Source of the DNA: Sclerurus mexicanus
Taxonomy: Eukaryota > Chordata > Aves > Passeriformes > Furnariidae
DNA length: 64,000 nt
Assembly: GCA_013396755.1 (NCBI GenBank)
Contig: VWZF01003640.1
Location: 181,011-245,010, forward strand
Reading direction: 5' to 3'
Within the stretch, counting starts at the first letter, position 1; every line of letters starts with the position of its first letter. A program made the translations under genes and the position numbers. A model generated the notes under the pieces. The model was not told the DNA's origin. It did not search any database and saw only the letters and a list, made by a program, of their open reading frames with translations. Shown here piece after piece: positions 28,001 to 43,100 of the stretch.

Positions 28001-28078
28001 TAAAAATAATTATTCAAGGTGGTGACTTGCTAATAATAAATACAAATGTGTAATTTTTATTTTTTTTTCCCCCCCCAG

Positions 28079-28114
28079 CTCCAGTTGTTAACCGATACAA
28101 CAGAAGAGTGTCAG
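28079..28114 (+). CDS. PRKAR2A: PRKAR2A exon 2: 36-nt microexon with the inhibitory site
   Basis: It lies between a long pyrimidine tract ending in CAG and the donor GTATGG. The first two bases complete a codon from exon 1. Eleven codons read PVVNRYNRRVS, and the last G starts the next codon (Val). RRVS is the sequence that sits in the catalytic cleft of PKA; in type II subunits its serine is autophosphorylated. The intron phase is 1 on both sides, so the exon is symmetric and skipping it would keep the frame. Confidence 0.95.
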
Positions 28115-31100
28115 GTATGGTTTCTTTTTAAGACTTTAAAGTTTCTGAAGAAGTTTAAAAATGTGTATTTGACTAAAGGAATTGCATTAAAAATGACCTT
28201 GCTCTTATCACTGCCTTATTTCTCATAATTCTTGAAGTATTTTTATTTGAAAGAATGAGAATTACTTCTTAATTCACTGTAGACACCAGTGGACAACACG
28301 CTGAGAGTAGTTTAGAAAACAGTTCTGGGGGTGATCACAGGCTCTTGAAGCAACCACAGCAGTAGCAAAGATTCTGGCCAGAAAAACTTCCCGGAAGTTT
28401 TGTACAGCATAGCAAGCTTTTGCTATAATTATTTTGCAGGAAAATGAAAAAGTGGTAGCTTTTTTCAGCTGCAGCACATCTCCTAATCTTCTGTGTTGCT
28501 AAGAATTTTATCTCTGGTTAGAATACAGAAATGTGTGTGGGGCTGCCCCCTTTTTCCATAGTTTTAGCTCCTTGCTTGTGCAGCTGATACTTGAAGTTGT
28601 TGAATTAGTGGCTGTTCACTTGTTCTAGAGACACAGATTATGTTCTTTTGTTTTCTATCTCAACCAATATTAAATGCTTTAATGAGAAGCTGTTACTGCC
28701 AACAAGTTCTTTTAGAAGTTGTTCTTGAAGAGTATCATGTGAACAAAATGTTGTGTGTAGATGAGAAGGTCAGGAATTCTTTTTTCATTTGAGGTGCAGT
28801 GTGAATTGCTTTGTATATGTTACTTTTTTTTGTCTTCAAATATTTAACCAAAATTTAGCTGGTCTAGAAAGTTATTGTGGTTCTGATTTGAAAAATGTCT
28901 ATAACAATGCCGAAGTATTTGGTGAAACCAAACCCTCTAGTTTTCAGTTCAAGTCCACTCAGTTTGTAATCTGTGTACATGATCTGACATGCTCCTGGGT
29001 ACATTAGTTATGGTGGGGCATTTTTGATCATATATATATGTATAGTACACAAACAAATGTGAGATAAATACGTCTTTATGTGCAAATTGTCCTTATGCGG
29101 TTCAATTGCTTTACTAGTGGTTGCTTGAGTATGATTAAGGGCATGACTGTGTATTTATGCTGCTGCAAATAAGTAACTGAGTATAATGAGAATTTCATAA
29201 CTCTTAAAAACTCTGCTGGTAGTTTTGATATATTATTACATGAGAAATTTAGGCAGGACAAAACTGTATCTTGAATAATGGAGTTTGATAGTAAATATTG
29301 AAAGTCATATATTGTAGAGTATCTTAATCTGGAGAGGCCCAAGACATTTTAATTTCTCTGCAAATTAAACTAATCCATCCTGGAACCTGCTGATGGAGTA
29401 AAATCATACAAATGAGAAGTGACTACATCTCAGATTTAAATTTAAATAAGGGCCAAATTATTCCCAAAGTTAGAAATTGAGCTTTAATCAGAAGGCATTT
29501 GTAATCTTTTTGACTTTTCAATACTGAAATGTAATGTTGGTGCTCACATAGTACTGAGCTGCTCTTAGTTAAAAAACACGTAGAGTCATTTAAGGGGTCT
29601 AAAGATTAATGTGAATAACTAAACAGCAAATGTAAAATTGAATTGCTAACTTGTGCAATTAGATTAAGGGGGACTGTTTAGTTGCTTAATAATGCTGCTG
29701 TTTCGGGAAGAGCTAGAATAATTCAGAGTTTACAGTTCATGTTAGAATTGTCATGGAGACAAACAATAATAGAATATGTATATATTACTACTGTGTTAAA
29801 TACTTTCCATAATAATAAAAAAAAAATCTCCGGTTTCTCTCTCTATACACTGCACAGGTCACGATCAGCGTGGGATTTGTTAAAATGCAAAGGCGATGCA
29901 AACAGCATCCATGTGTGTACAAAGAGATGCTGTTTGCCTTCTCTTGGCAGGAAAAGTAGAGAAACCTACTGGTTGGGGGTGGGGAGGAGTTGTTTGGTGG
30001 ATTTTTATGCACTCCATACCTGCTGTCTCTGTCAAGAAGTTACCCAGATAGGAATGAGACTGGCAGGGCACTGCTGGGGCACTGAACTCAGCCCCTGCCA
30101 TCACAGGCAACCACATTTTACAAACCCTTGCATAAAATGAGTGACTCATTTGCTGATTTTGGTGCTCTCAATTTGATTTGATTTCCTTGTTAGATGCATT
30201 ACGTTTTAAGCAACTTTTCATTCTGCAATTAATAAAAGTAATACAAATAATAAAATAATAAAAAGATAGCTTTTGCCTTTATAAACCAACAAATAACAGC
30301 AAATACCAAACCAACGTTGCCTTAAAGATTACTCAGCATAGTATCTAAATGTTTCTGATTTTAACTAATTAAGTAAAGCAGAACAAACCATGGAAAAGAA
30401 AAGCTGACAAATTCTGTAGTTGCATTTAGTGTATTCTTTTCTGATTTTATCTTCAGAGGAGCTTTCTGCTTGTCCGTGTTGACCCTTGTCAGTCTGACCA
30501 GCTATTGCCACGTTTCCATGTTTGTAAGGGGAGTGAAGAGCAGAGATAAGTTGCTCGCTGCTGTCAAGATTTACATGCACAAAATTGTAGATTTAGAGAG
30601 AAGAGTTTAAAAACTAATATGGAGTATATCAAAGAAAATACTTAAAATCTGGCTGCCTAGGGAATTATGGCATTGCTGTCATTTTTCACTAGGTCAGAAT
30701 GAAAGGAAAATATAGTTTTAATTAAAGGAAAGGTTGATGAGGTAATTGTCTACATTATACATACAGTTTAGGACAGGCTAGTAGTTGTTCTGGTAAGCTA
30801 TTCAACTAGAGATAGGTTTTTGGAGACTAACAGTTGTTTATTATGCTCTTGTACACATAGCAGTTACAGAATCTCTTAAATTGCTTTATCAGTGTCCTCA
30901 ATATTAAATTTGGAGTGTTTATGCCTGGTCGGTTGTGATTAGCTGCCTACAGATAACAGGATTATCATGATTCCCTTGGTGCACTAATGCACATTCTAGG
31001 GATACATAAACCCATAGAATAAACCTGTTGTAATGATTACTAAATTTTCATTTAGGTGTTTATGTTTAGTTATGAAACATCTAAATTGTTCTGGAAAATA

Positions 31101-34100
31101 CTGCCAGTATTGTAAATATTTAGCTGTAATTCTGTAAGACTTACGCAAAATATGAGTTTTATCTTGGTAAGGAATTTTATTTTTGCACTTTTTGAAAACC
31201 TTGAGCAAATTAGATTAACTTATGCAGTACCTCAGTAAAATACTTCAAGAAATCAGGACTTAAGAAAGCTGCTTGACAAATGGTAATCTATTAAAAAGGT
31301 CAAACTGACCTTGTACAATAAAGCAGATATTGTCTATATTCTTTTTGTCCAAAAGAAGAATTAATTTTATTTCTACAGTTCTCAAATCCCTGACCAAAAG
31401 TGATGATGCTGCTTTTATATCCCATAAGTGATAGTAGCACATCCTCAGATACTGCTGCTTCTTTCTCATCCTGTAGTCCTGAGATTGTGGGGATTCATTG
31501 TGCTCACTTGTGCTCCCCATTTCTTTCACATTTGCTGCTATTTCATCCCCCAGCCTGAGGTGCTCCCTGAGGGGGAGGGATGGTGTTGTGCTGCCTCCCA
31601 TGAAATTCTGCCAGATGCTTCGGCAGCTGCAAAGGCTCCATAGGGAATCCCATTTGCTCCTATCTGACTATCACATGGCTTTTTGTGCTGGCCAGAGGTT
31701 CAACCAGCAAAGCAGGGATCCATGGATGGAATAGTGAGAAACCCATGGACTGTGCAGGAGGGTCGTCCTGGAAAAAGGGGACTTATCTAATCGTGTTCAC
31801 GAAATTATTTATAGAAGTGCAGAGTGGTAGTGTTCTCATGAAGAGAAACAGCCTTTTTCCAGGGAACACGAGGAGGGAGAAGGAGAAATGAGAGCTTGAT
31901 GTTCTCCTAGAAATCAAACTAGTGAACAGCTGGCTTGTGTGTGGCATGTTGGCCATGTAACATGTTGAGGTCCATGGTGTGCACACAAACCCCAGCCTCA
32001 GTCAGCTCTCACTTGGGTACGAGCTTGTGCCTGACTTGATTGAAACAATCCTGTTTGCAAAATCATAAGCTATCCCTATGTAGAAACTAAAAAGGAAAAA
32101 AACCCATCTCTCTAATATGAAAACCTCCTATCTATAGGGTGCCATAGACTGTTGTACCATAGGCAATTTCAGTGCTAATTCCCCAGCAGAGCAATTGTCC
32201 TGCTGCTGCTTTAAGTGAATTAGCAATGTCTGAACCTTCTGCCAATGTAACCTGTGCTCCAGGGCTTTGCTCCATATGCCCAGGCTTGGATTGGATGGCC
32301 TAAAACCCGTATAGATTTCTTCCTCCTAAGAATTCATACTTGCTTCATTACATTCCTTGATCTTTCTTTGAGCATATGGGCTCCTGACAGACTTAGTTTT
32401 GTTAGTTGCTTCGTTTTCTGTAATGAGAGAGACTGCAGAGCACACCAGTGAGTGTCTCAGCCTTTGGTTAGTGACCACAAGGTGTAGGGAGGTGGGAGAA
32501 ATCAGTGATATCTCCTTTCTCAAGTAATAATATCAAAGCTATTTCAAAACTAGAGGAAGAGAGCATGGATAATTGTCCCACTGTAACAACTGATATGTAA
32601 CATTGAGGAGAATTTTGCTCCTGGCAGGATATGAATGAAAGTTAATTGTGTTTTTGGAATGAAGAGTGTGACGCCCACTACAGTCTCACTTGTGCATAGT
32701 TTCTCCTCTTTTAGTTTTAGCGTGTTTCAGAAAAGTAAAGTTTTTTGCTAGATTTCTGTATTGCCTTTTCTAGACACCTTTGATTCATTCCACACAACAC
32801 CCACTCTCCAGCAGATTTGCTGATTTCTTCTTGGGATAGGAAAAAGCTGACAAAACATGACACCCATACCATACACGTGCGACAGAAAGTTTTAATCTTT
32901 TTTCTCTAATTATTTCTGTTTATCTGAGTGACCTGGTATGATATATCTCTCTTGCATGTGTCTGTACTCCCTCCTGAGTCTTCCTTTGGCCTCAGTGGGA
33001 TAGGAATGAGATTACAGTTTTTACATTCAACAACTATAAGCAGAATAATTGACCTATATAATCTAGGGAAGCAATACGTGATAGTTATTTCCTCAATATT
33101 TTTTTACCAGCAAAGTAACATGAGGAGCTGTGCCTGTTTTCATGTTAGTATAAAAAGTAATCAAATGAACAAGACTTGCCTGAGTCAGTCCCTTTGGAAG
33201 GGCAGCTTTCAGTGGAGACTCATTGAGGTGAGAAGGATCAAATCTGCTGTTCCTGGGGTTGGATGCTGAGCCCTCCCCTAAGGTAGGTTGCTGAGTAAAG
33301 TTTTGTATCTAGAGGATAATGTTTGAGTGTTACTTAATCCTGTTTTGCTGTGTACAGCAAACATTAGCATTGTGTGGAACGTGGAAAGTTCCCATTGTCC
33401 ATGTCCCCAGCAGATGTTGGGTTCGAAATTGGTATTTTTGATGTTTTTCTTGTCTGTAGCAATCTGATATGACAGTATGGTTTGGTGTCGTGGAGGATTA
33501 TTTTGGATTTTTTTCATATTTAAGTGATTTTGTATTCTGAATAACATGCAAATTGATGTTCCTGACAGTTTCTGATAACATAAACTTCCATAAGCAGCCT
33601 GTGTGACTATTGGTTCTTACAACTCTCTGATTCTTCTCTATTTTGTCAATGGTGGGGACTCCTTACCTTGAACTCCTCATTAGTCTGGCTCCTGCCAAAC
33701 ATGAGCAATCATCTCACAAAGTACATATGTTTTTAAAGTCTGGTATCTCTCTGAGCCTTCTAGTGAGATACATCATTTTCTTCACACCCTGGCAAGCTGA
33801 GATGTCACGATATGATAATATTATACACAGTAAATTCTTTTTAGTAGCTTTTTGCCTTTAAAAATGACAGCTTTAACAAAAACTGTTTTTTAATAAACCT
33901 TTTATGTTAATTATTGCCATGCAGCATGCTAGTATTTGGTAAAGAGAACTGTCTTGGGATCCTGTTAAATTAGGACATCTAAGTAGTAGCTATGAAGCAA
34001 AAGGCAACACTTCTCTTGGGAGGTTGGTTGAGTATTTTCTCTTGCAGGATACTATCTACTACTTCAGTGATAAAATCTCATCACTTGAAATCATCAAGGA

Positions 34101-37100
34101 AGGACGACTGAGTGATGACTTTTGCTGTGCTGTTCTCTTTGCTTTATACTTACCAGACTATCTGACTATCAGAGGATGAAAATAATGATCTGCTTTCTTC
34201 TCTTGTAGCTATTTAATGAATTTCTGTATTGATTATTCACCATCTTACAAAACTGATGGCATAATAACTTCTGCTGAAAGGGTTTCAGGCAGGTAATAAA
34301 TGGTAAAGAATTTTGAGTTCAAAACCTCACATTTTTAGAGGTGGCACAAACAGTTTTCCTATATCAACAACCTGATGCTTCTATGATTTTTTTTGCTAGC
34401 CCTAATGATTGCAAAACTGATATCATAACCAGAGTGAAAATAATTCATTTTGAAAAATGTTGATATGAGCAAAAGCCAAGCGTGTGGGATGACAGATGAA
34501 AGTGGTGATAAATTGTGTGGGTGCTCTCCTGTAGGAAAGTGTCTGAATCATTATTCATTAAACAAAAAAAGCTTGTTTTCTCTGTTTGCAATATTGGGAC
34601 TTATTTAAAAATTCCTGGCATGTGATTGACATCCAGTGAATAATGAAAAGCTTATTTTTGGAAATTAACAGTCGTGACTTCACAATTACTTGGATTTCAC
34701 AGTATTGTGGATAATTCTGCATGTAATTTTGGTAGGGTTTTTTCTGACATAAAGAGAAATACAACACAGTGAGCATCCTTATTTAAAACTTAAGTCAGTG
34801 CAATACCTGGTCAGATGAAATCTGATCCAGTCTACTCAATGCACTTAAATGCCACAGTGGAGTAGAATTAATTCACTTTTTGTCTTTTTAATTTATTCTT
34901 TCTAAATAATTGTTCATGCTTAGATTGTTACATAAAAATGAAAGGTTATTCGTCTGATGCCAAATGTTTTAATTGAAATCAGTCCTTATTAATCAGAAGC
35001 AAAAATATAGCTATGCACATTTTTAAGTAATTAATGCAGTATGGACCAGGTTTTTTCAGAAGGTGCAAGTGATTAACTTCCATTAATTGTTTTACATTAC
35101 GGATCTTTAAAAAGCCTACATAAGTGCTACTCCGTATCGTTAGGTACATAAATGCTTTTGAAAATATGAGCCTTTAGCTGATTGCTTAAATAAAATTTAC
35201 TTCTCTCATTTTTTGATAGGTTGAGATTTCATTTTCTTCTTTTGTGTGATGAAAAAGAGAACTGATATTTTTTTCTTTTTAAATTTTTGATTTGACCTTG
35301 AGCTAGTTTTCAACAATTAAAGCCCAAATAAAAGTATTCCAACACGGTTTGTTGTGCACAAGAGACTGAAAGCAAACACACCAGAGGAAATCTCAAAATG
35401 CCTCTCATGATACAGGCTAAAAAGGTAGTTTCATACTTTGTGCAACACATGGTGCTGTGATGTGTGTCTTTAGAGCGACCCTGGGAGTTAGATGTGATTT
35501 GTATTTTCCTTGGAAATATATGACATCACCTTATCCCTTTTTTAATGAAAGGTTTTAGACAAAGTCATAGATGTTGTTATGCTCTTATACTGATTAATAC
35601 ACTCCTGCAAGTTTAGGTTGCTGTAACTTCAAATTAAATGTGAACTGGGTTGAATAATCCGTGTAGAACAGAAAAGTTTAAACAGACCTGATTTAAGTAA
35701 GAAGGGGTATCCCATGTGTTTTCAGAAGCTTCACTCAGTTATTTCTATTACCAGAACACGTTGATGAGACTCTGCATACTCAAATGATGGAAAGCTTTAC
35801 TAGAATACTGAAAAACTCACTACATGGAATACAATGACAATATGAAAACTCGCTACAGGAAATACTAAAACAATCTCAGGAACTGCTGTGAGCACTTTTA
35901 TAGAGCTCTCCTTTAAAGAGAGAATTAAATCAGGGCTTGACTTTGGAGGTGGCTTGTGCTTGGGTACTTGGCTGCCCGAAGCACTTCCCTGATTTGGGTT
36001 AGTGTGTCCGAATGTGTGTTTTTTCTCGTGTCTCCAAAATCTGGGAGAGTTATGTGATGGGCTAAACAAGAAGATCATTAAAGCAGAAGACTTACTTCTA
36101 CAATTGTGAATCTGGGTGCTCTGAAATAGTAGTAGCATCATGTTTTCCAGGAGACCTTTTTTATGGGTGACTATCTCATCGGTAAGGCTCTCTTAGAAGG
36201 CTTGAACAAGGTCAGCAGCATGTTTATCCATTTCAGTCTTCTGATTTCTTAACTTGAAAGAATAAGGCTTGCTTCCTATGAATTTCCTGGGCTTCACCAC
36301 ATGGAATAATATATAACTCCGAAATACCCTGCTGCTGTTTTGAGATTTCTGTTTAAATGTAGTAAAGGGAATTGAAAACACAACTAGCAAATTGTAAAAT
36401 ACTGTTTTAAGATTGAAAGGGTGATATTTTGGGTTTGGTTGTTACCATATCAGAGCTGTGAACTCCCTTGATCAGCCACATGGAAAGCTTTCTTATTTTT
36501 AGATAGTCCCCTACCATGATTGAGGTATTTTTTATGTTTTAATTTTCATGCAGACTCGCCTCTTACTGCAAAGCCTAGAGCACACCACTGATGGGATACT
36601 GGACTCTCTTGTTGTGGATTGAGACATGGAAACCAAAAGTGCAGGAGCCCTAGTTGTGGTTTTGCAGGTGATTGTGTGAAATCAGGTCATGTTGTCCCTC
36701 TGCTCCTCCAGCTGTACAGGGGAGATGCTACTTGCGGAGTATTTTATCACCAGAGTGCTTTCATCGTAAGTCCTGGAAATTGTAGGTTTTCAAATTATCA
36801 AACATTACAATATGGAAATTATGTAGAATTAATGGTGTGTGTGCACAACTGTGTATTTAGGTGGTCTAGAAGCATTTTATTAAGTTATTTTTGCCAGTGT
36901 TTCAGTCTATGAAACACAGTAGCCTCACGAATTCATCATTATTTTCCTCTGGTATTTGGAGTGAGTTGACAGGGCATGACCCTTTAACCATATGTGAGCA
37001 ACAAAGTGGAAGGATAAGCTAAAACACTTTGTGTATCTCATACGTAAGAGCATTAAGTAAAAGTTGTGCCTTGATATAATTAAATAGGCAATTACATGAA

Positions 37101-40100
37101 GCAAATGCAATGATAAACAGCTGTTGGTTTTTGAAAAACAAATCAGAAAGGAAATAAAAAGGCAAATGTCATGTTCATCTCGTTATACCAAAGAGGTAGA
37201 AGTGCCTAAGAGAATTCTATGTCCAGTCGTGCATTGGCACAAGCTTTTTGTTTTAATTGCTCCTGAGTAAGAGGAGGATTTAAATAAAGATAAGCAGGCT
37301 GAGGATTTTCTTCTGAATTTTTGTTGCACTTCAGTAGGACCCCTCCCCAATTTGCCACGTAGTTCATAGGGAATGTCTTTACCTAACAGATCCCTGGAGC
37401 ACGTTCCCAGTGTGCAGTGGAGCCTTTGGTCTATGGTTTGTTTAGAGCTGTGTCCCTGAGGTGGGTCCCTTGGGGTGGTTTCCAGGCCAGATTCTGCGAT
37501 TGCAGAGACAGTTAAGCAAAACAAAACAAAAAACCAAAGCTTAACAAAACCTCCTAGAAATAATAATTAAGTAGGAATGCATTGTATCATGTTAAAAGTG
37601 CTTCATGTTTGTCTTTAAATCTAGTTGAAGCCGTATTGTCTGCATGTAGTGCTTTCATTACATGTGCCTAAAGATACGAATCTAAGAGACTGTGATTATT
37701 TACTTTCCGTTTATTATTTGAGGTCTTTCATCATGAAAGTTCTCGTTTGCCCCTAGGGAAATGTAATTTTAAATACTTTGCCAAATCTTTCTGTAGTGGA
37801 AAAAAAAAGGTTTTGATTTGTTGCTGTATCATTTTATTCGCTGTTCTGCTGTAATGAATTGTCTAAATTGTTTTACTCTACATCTGATAAAGCCTTTCAA
37901 AGAAACACTTAAACACAGATTTTTATTAATCTATATTAATTTAGTAGGAACATTTGAAAAATGCATTACTCAGAATATATAAAACAAACATACATATGGA
38001 AATGGTTGTCAACCAATTGTAATTTTAAAGGGCTTATTATATTGCCTGTACTTAATGCATCTTAGGAGAAAAGGTGTCTGCATGTAAAGTTGGATTTCCT
38101 GCAAACTAAAACCCCACATTATCATAAAAGGTGGCATATATAACTGATTGTGCAGTCTGTTCTGAACTCATGACTGAAACATAATATGAAGTAGGAGTGT
38201 GTGACAGTGGCATCACAGTTTTGCCACAAGCCATTGTCGCTGGAACCATTGTGTTTCTGTCTTGATGGAAATAAAACAAGCTGGAGAAGTCTGATTTAGA
38301 TAATGCTGTTGGAAAGTATGTAATCATACTGAAGGAATGGTTATCAAAGGTTTCTAAAGACAAGGATAGCAGGCCCTGTACCACATCATGCACATCTCTG
38401 GGGTGCCCCAGCCCCCTGGGCAAAAGCATTCATCCAGACTTGTGCCTTGGGGCAGCCGTGAACTGGAGTGGAGGCCCTCCAAGCTCTGCCTGAGAGCTGT
38501 TGCACTACTGTGCTGAAAGAGGGGAGCTTGAGGAACTTTGGTAACATCCACATCAGAGGTGGGCACTTTCAAGTTGAGTCTGGGCTGTAAGCGAAGCTTT
38601 GGGTAAGCCAGGTGAACACTTTCACCTGTTGTGTTGTGCAATAGCAGAGGCAGCACTGGTTTTTCACAGAGCTGGGTGAAACAGTGCAGGGTTTTAAGGC
38701 TTTACAGGCTCTGTCAGTGTCTCATAGACTTCTTTGCCTGACAGAGTGATCTGTGCAGCTTTCCAGCCTGAGCAGGCTTTGGGACCAAGTGTGGGAATGG
38801 GCCTGAATCTGTAATCCAGGCTGGACTGAGCTGGTTTGGCACAGCCACACTGTGTGTGTCTTCGAAGTTGATCTGTAACACAGAACGACTCTGCCTGTGA
38901 AGAACCAAGTTGATTTTACTTTAATTTCTGTTTAAATGATATTTGAAGCTGTTTCAAGAACCAAAAATCCATTCTTTTCCTTTGCCACTGAAATTGTTTC
39001 TAAATGTTTCTCAACTGAAAAATCTTATATTTGATTGAACATACGTGGCCATGCAACTGGTTTTGTGTTTGAATATTCTGTTGGTATTTGACAAAGATTT
39101 GATGGGGTGTTATTTGCTCAAGTCCTGATCCTTGTAAATCGTGTCTCAGTTATGTCTCTGTAAGAATTAAGAATGAAGTCAGGAGGTGGTACTGCTGTGG
39201 GTTGTCCTGCATGTGGGGGTTGTCATGTGGCACATAAAGTAAAAGAGAAAGACCAGTCTAGTAAGACTCAAGATCTGAATTTCAGGCTGATGTAACAAAT
39301 ACATTTTGAGAAAAAATTTACACTTGGTTTCAGTCAGTTCTCATTAGTGAACTGAAGGCTGAAACAGCTGATTTTCCTGCATATGGCTTAACTGTTCTTC
39401 AGGTTCAAGTGTTGCTTCTCATTCTGTCATAAATGTGAAAATGGTTCAGGTGCTGCAAATGGGTGCAGGTTTCTTTCCCACTTGCTGGACTGAGGTATGA
39501 ATTTGTTGTCTGAAATCTTTCACTTGGGAAACAAAGTGCAATTTCTTAACCAGAAAGGACTGAGCTAACCAGCAACAGAAGTGAGAGGAAACTTGAAGTT
39601 GGTTCCCAAGTGTAGAAAATCACATTGAGCTGTGCCAGCAAAGACCTATGTATAAGTGCTGTTTAAGCTTCCTTATTCATCTGACTACATAATTTTGAAG
39701 TGCAACTCAGCTGTCAAAGAGGAATGACAAGACACTGGAAGTGGTCACCTTTCCAGCTGGCATTTTGCTCCCAAAAGAGGTTTTGCATCTGTCCCTTGAG
39801 AGACAGGCGTATGAAATGTTCAAAGTTTTGACAAACTCAAATGCAAAGAACATTGCCATAAACATAGTGTAAGATTACTCATCTGAATAAATAACTGGAA
39901 AAGTGATTCTGCATGTGCTACTCTGGGTGAGTTTTTATTAATGGGCCTGATAGGATCAGCTGGAGGTGATGCATCCTCATAAGTAAGGAAGAGTGAGTAG
40001 GATTTCACTCGAGTACAGAGGTGCTATCCAAAATGGCAAAGAAAGCATGACAGGGCATTTATTTGCTACTTGTTTTACTAACAACAGAAACGTCAATAAT

Positions 40101-43100
40101 GCATTCACCTTAGATAAAACATAGAACTTTAATTTCCTTCTTTTGTGTGGGTCTGAAGTTCTGCAGGCCTCAGCCTCCTGGCTGCTATGTTGAAAAAAGC
40201 AGACAGTGCTATCTCCCAGGGAGCGGATGGTGTGCATTTCTCTCAAGGCTGTATTTGCTTGCCAGAGCTAAATGTTGAGCTGTTAGGCAGATTTGCATAG
40301 AGTGCAGGGACTTTGATCTTGACAAAACTTGTATTTTGCAGAACAGTATTATCTTGAGAGCAATTAAAACGTGCATAAACAAAGGTGGTGCTTCTACAGG
40401 CAAACTTGTCTTGCTACTTCTCATTCTCTCCGCACCCCTTGCTTCCCCCTCAGCCATCCACTGCTGCCGTCATTGCTGCAGCTACAAAGATCTTGGTGTC
40501 ACCTGCGTAACAAAGCAGCGAGTTGTGTCATTTCTGAGCCTTCAGAAGTGTTAACAGATGTGCCTGTTCTTAAAGCCAAAGAGGGTGCAGCATGAGAGAA
40601 ACCTAAACTCGCTGTAAAAGCTGCAGGAGCTAAGAGAGACTAAATGTAGATGGTAGGGAAAAAGCCTGAATTTCTATCGTAAAGCTTCTTAAAACTGAAA
40701 ACTGTTTTTTGTGTTCCAAAGCTATTTGAACTATGTGGGTAGATTTGGAAGGAAGCTTGGTCTGCATGATGGGAGCTGATAGAGCTGTAGTTTTGGAAAC
40801 GTACCTGTGGTGTGTGTCATGCTGGTGTGTAACTTCCACTGACGGATTCGTGCTTAGGACTTGCTCAAGGGCAGAGTTGTGCTCAAAATCTCACATAGGA
40901 AAGGTGTGATTTCAGAAGTCAGTTCAATTTATATCAAGATACTTGTGAGGTTTAGGTTATACGTTAACAAAAGCTTCTTCCCCAGCAGGGCTGTGGAGCA
41001 GGTCATCAGAGAGATATGCAATCTTCGCCTGGGGAGGTTTCCAGGTCAGCCCTGATCCAGCATTCCAAATAGCTTCCCTTGGAGGGAGTTTGGACTGGAT
41101 GACCTTGGGAGAGAGATACCTTCCAAATACCATTTCAGTGGGTCTGAAAAATGCTTCCAGCGCATTTCTTCGGGATGATTTTGGGAGAATAAGCTTGCCT
41201 CGGAGTGTGTTTTGTTGGAACACTGAAGTAGTTAATATGTGAATTCTGTCATGTATCAAATAGTGGGTCAAGTACGTTTTCACTCTGTCAAGATGAAAGA
41301 TCAAATGTTTTTTCATTGGGACTGGCTGTACTGTAACCCATGAATTAATAACCTTGAGGAGTCCTGAAACTCCATAGATTTCTGTCAGGGATTGGCAGAG
41401 TTTAGGGTAGTTATGGGGGGTTCTTTTCGGCTAGTAGAATAACGAAGTGACACTGTTTGACACAGGTACCATGAAACATTTTGAAGGTAAGGCTGACACA
41501 CAGATATTTGCAGGTCATGTGTTCAATGCTACAGACTTCCACAAGTGATTTACCAATTAGAAATAGTGAAAAGAAAAATTGGATGTATCGAGACATAAAC
41601 CAGGGGATGGATTTGATGTAATGTTTGCCTTTTCTTTGCATTAGTCATGTTTTAAAGTATTTGGAAGATGCTGTTGGTCATTATGAGTGGGCTGAAAAGC
41701 TTTCTGTGGGCTTTCCAGCATATCACAATATTAATTTAAGCTTAAAGTCAGAAATAATTATTCTCTCTCTCCCCCTTGTTAACCATTCCACAACAGATAT
41801 GTTACGTTGTGTTACAGCTCTGCCTGTAAGTAAATAAAGTCCTGTCAGAGCTGTCCAAAGTCCAAAACGTCTGCCCTATCCTTATCCATGAGAAAAGAAA
41901 TCCCAGCAGGAGGCTGAAGAATGAAAAGTATGATGGGAAGGTTTTCTATGTGACAGCACGGGAAGAAGTGCCATTTTGGCCACCCTTCTGTTATGTTTTT
42001 GTGGTGCCCATTCATGGGCACTACAGAAGTGATTTCCATATGTAAGGGAAGGGCACTAAGTCCTAGAAGGAGACATCCTTTGTGGGCTTTATGGAGCTGT
42101 TTTCACCCTTACTGGGTAAGATGACATAGGGGAAAAACCTACATGTATAAACCTCAACCAATGCTATTTCATACTGAAGCTGCAGAGAACTCTTGCTTTG
42201 ATTGCTGTGTGTTTTAATCTAAGGCTTTGCTCTGATGCTCTAGTTTTAGTTGTGGTAATTAAACTCTTTTTCCTAAGGAAATCTTGAAGCAAATTTCTTG
42301 AATGCTAAAGCATTTTTTAGCAATAGCTTCCCTGCAGCTGAGGCAGGAACAAAACCAAATTTGCAGATTAATATTGAGAATTTGAATGATAGAATGATAT
42401 AGTGAAGTACAATGATCTCTGAAGTCATAGATACATGTCTGGAATGTGCTTATGTGCCAGGTACTTTCAGAAATGTACAGTATGTACTATAGTGCAAAAT
42501 AGAGAATTGTACTTCAGTTACTCGTAAGAGATGCTGGTTGTAAAAAGTAGTTTATTTAATCTCCAGTTTCACCATACTGTCTAAACCAAGGAATCTTTCT
42601 TCTTAAAAAATGTTCCTTATTAGAAAATTCAAAGCTTTGACAATAGACTTTGATCTTTACTGTAAAATGAAAGGAGGAGGAAAGCTTTCGTACCGAAATG
42701 CTAATAATGTTCTCTTTGTTAGTGCCTTTGTATTGCATATTAAGTGGATCAGCCTATCAGTCCAAGTTCTGCAGCTTTGTAGGCATCCACCTTCCCATAA
42801 TCCAGGCATTTTTGGACTGTGGGGTGGACTATACTTTTTTTCAGCTAGGGAGGAATGGTGTTTATCCTTTGTAAAGTATCTACCCTAAGTGTGGGCGGAT
42901 CCCTCTGTTAAACTAAGTGTGTTTGTGTGGTAGGTACACTGTCAATATACTGTTTCTGTATTGTTAAATGGGTTTATTGTGTGAGTAATAATTACTCTTT
43001 AAATACCTGATGCCTAATGATTACATGATTGTTTTTTTTGCATTGTGGTTTGTTAAGTGGAATGCTTCTGTTCTATTCCAGTCTCTACACACTCTCCAGG

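Larger units (their letters stand above)
4526..28078 (+). other. PRKAR2A: PRKAR2A intron 1 (presumed)
   Basis: About 23.5 kb of mostly AT-rich sequence between the presumed exon 1 and exon 2. The 5' border is not visible because of the gap. The 3' border is the pyrimidine-rich acceptor ending at 28078. It contains CR1 pieces at 9075, 13683 and 15523, short T/G-rich and homopolymer tracts, and two poly-C runs. I recognised no internal gene, no RNA gene and no conserved-looking coding segment. The open stretches of 60-115 codons match nothing I know. Confidence 0.65.

Noticed and set aside
31260..31734. Open frames on both strands around a less AT-rich patch of intron 2
   Set aside because: No recognisable protein and mutually overlapping. 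No repeat family could be assigned by eye.
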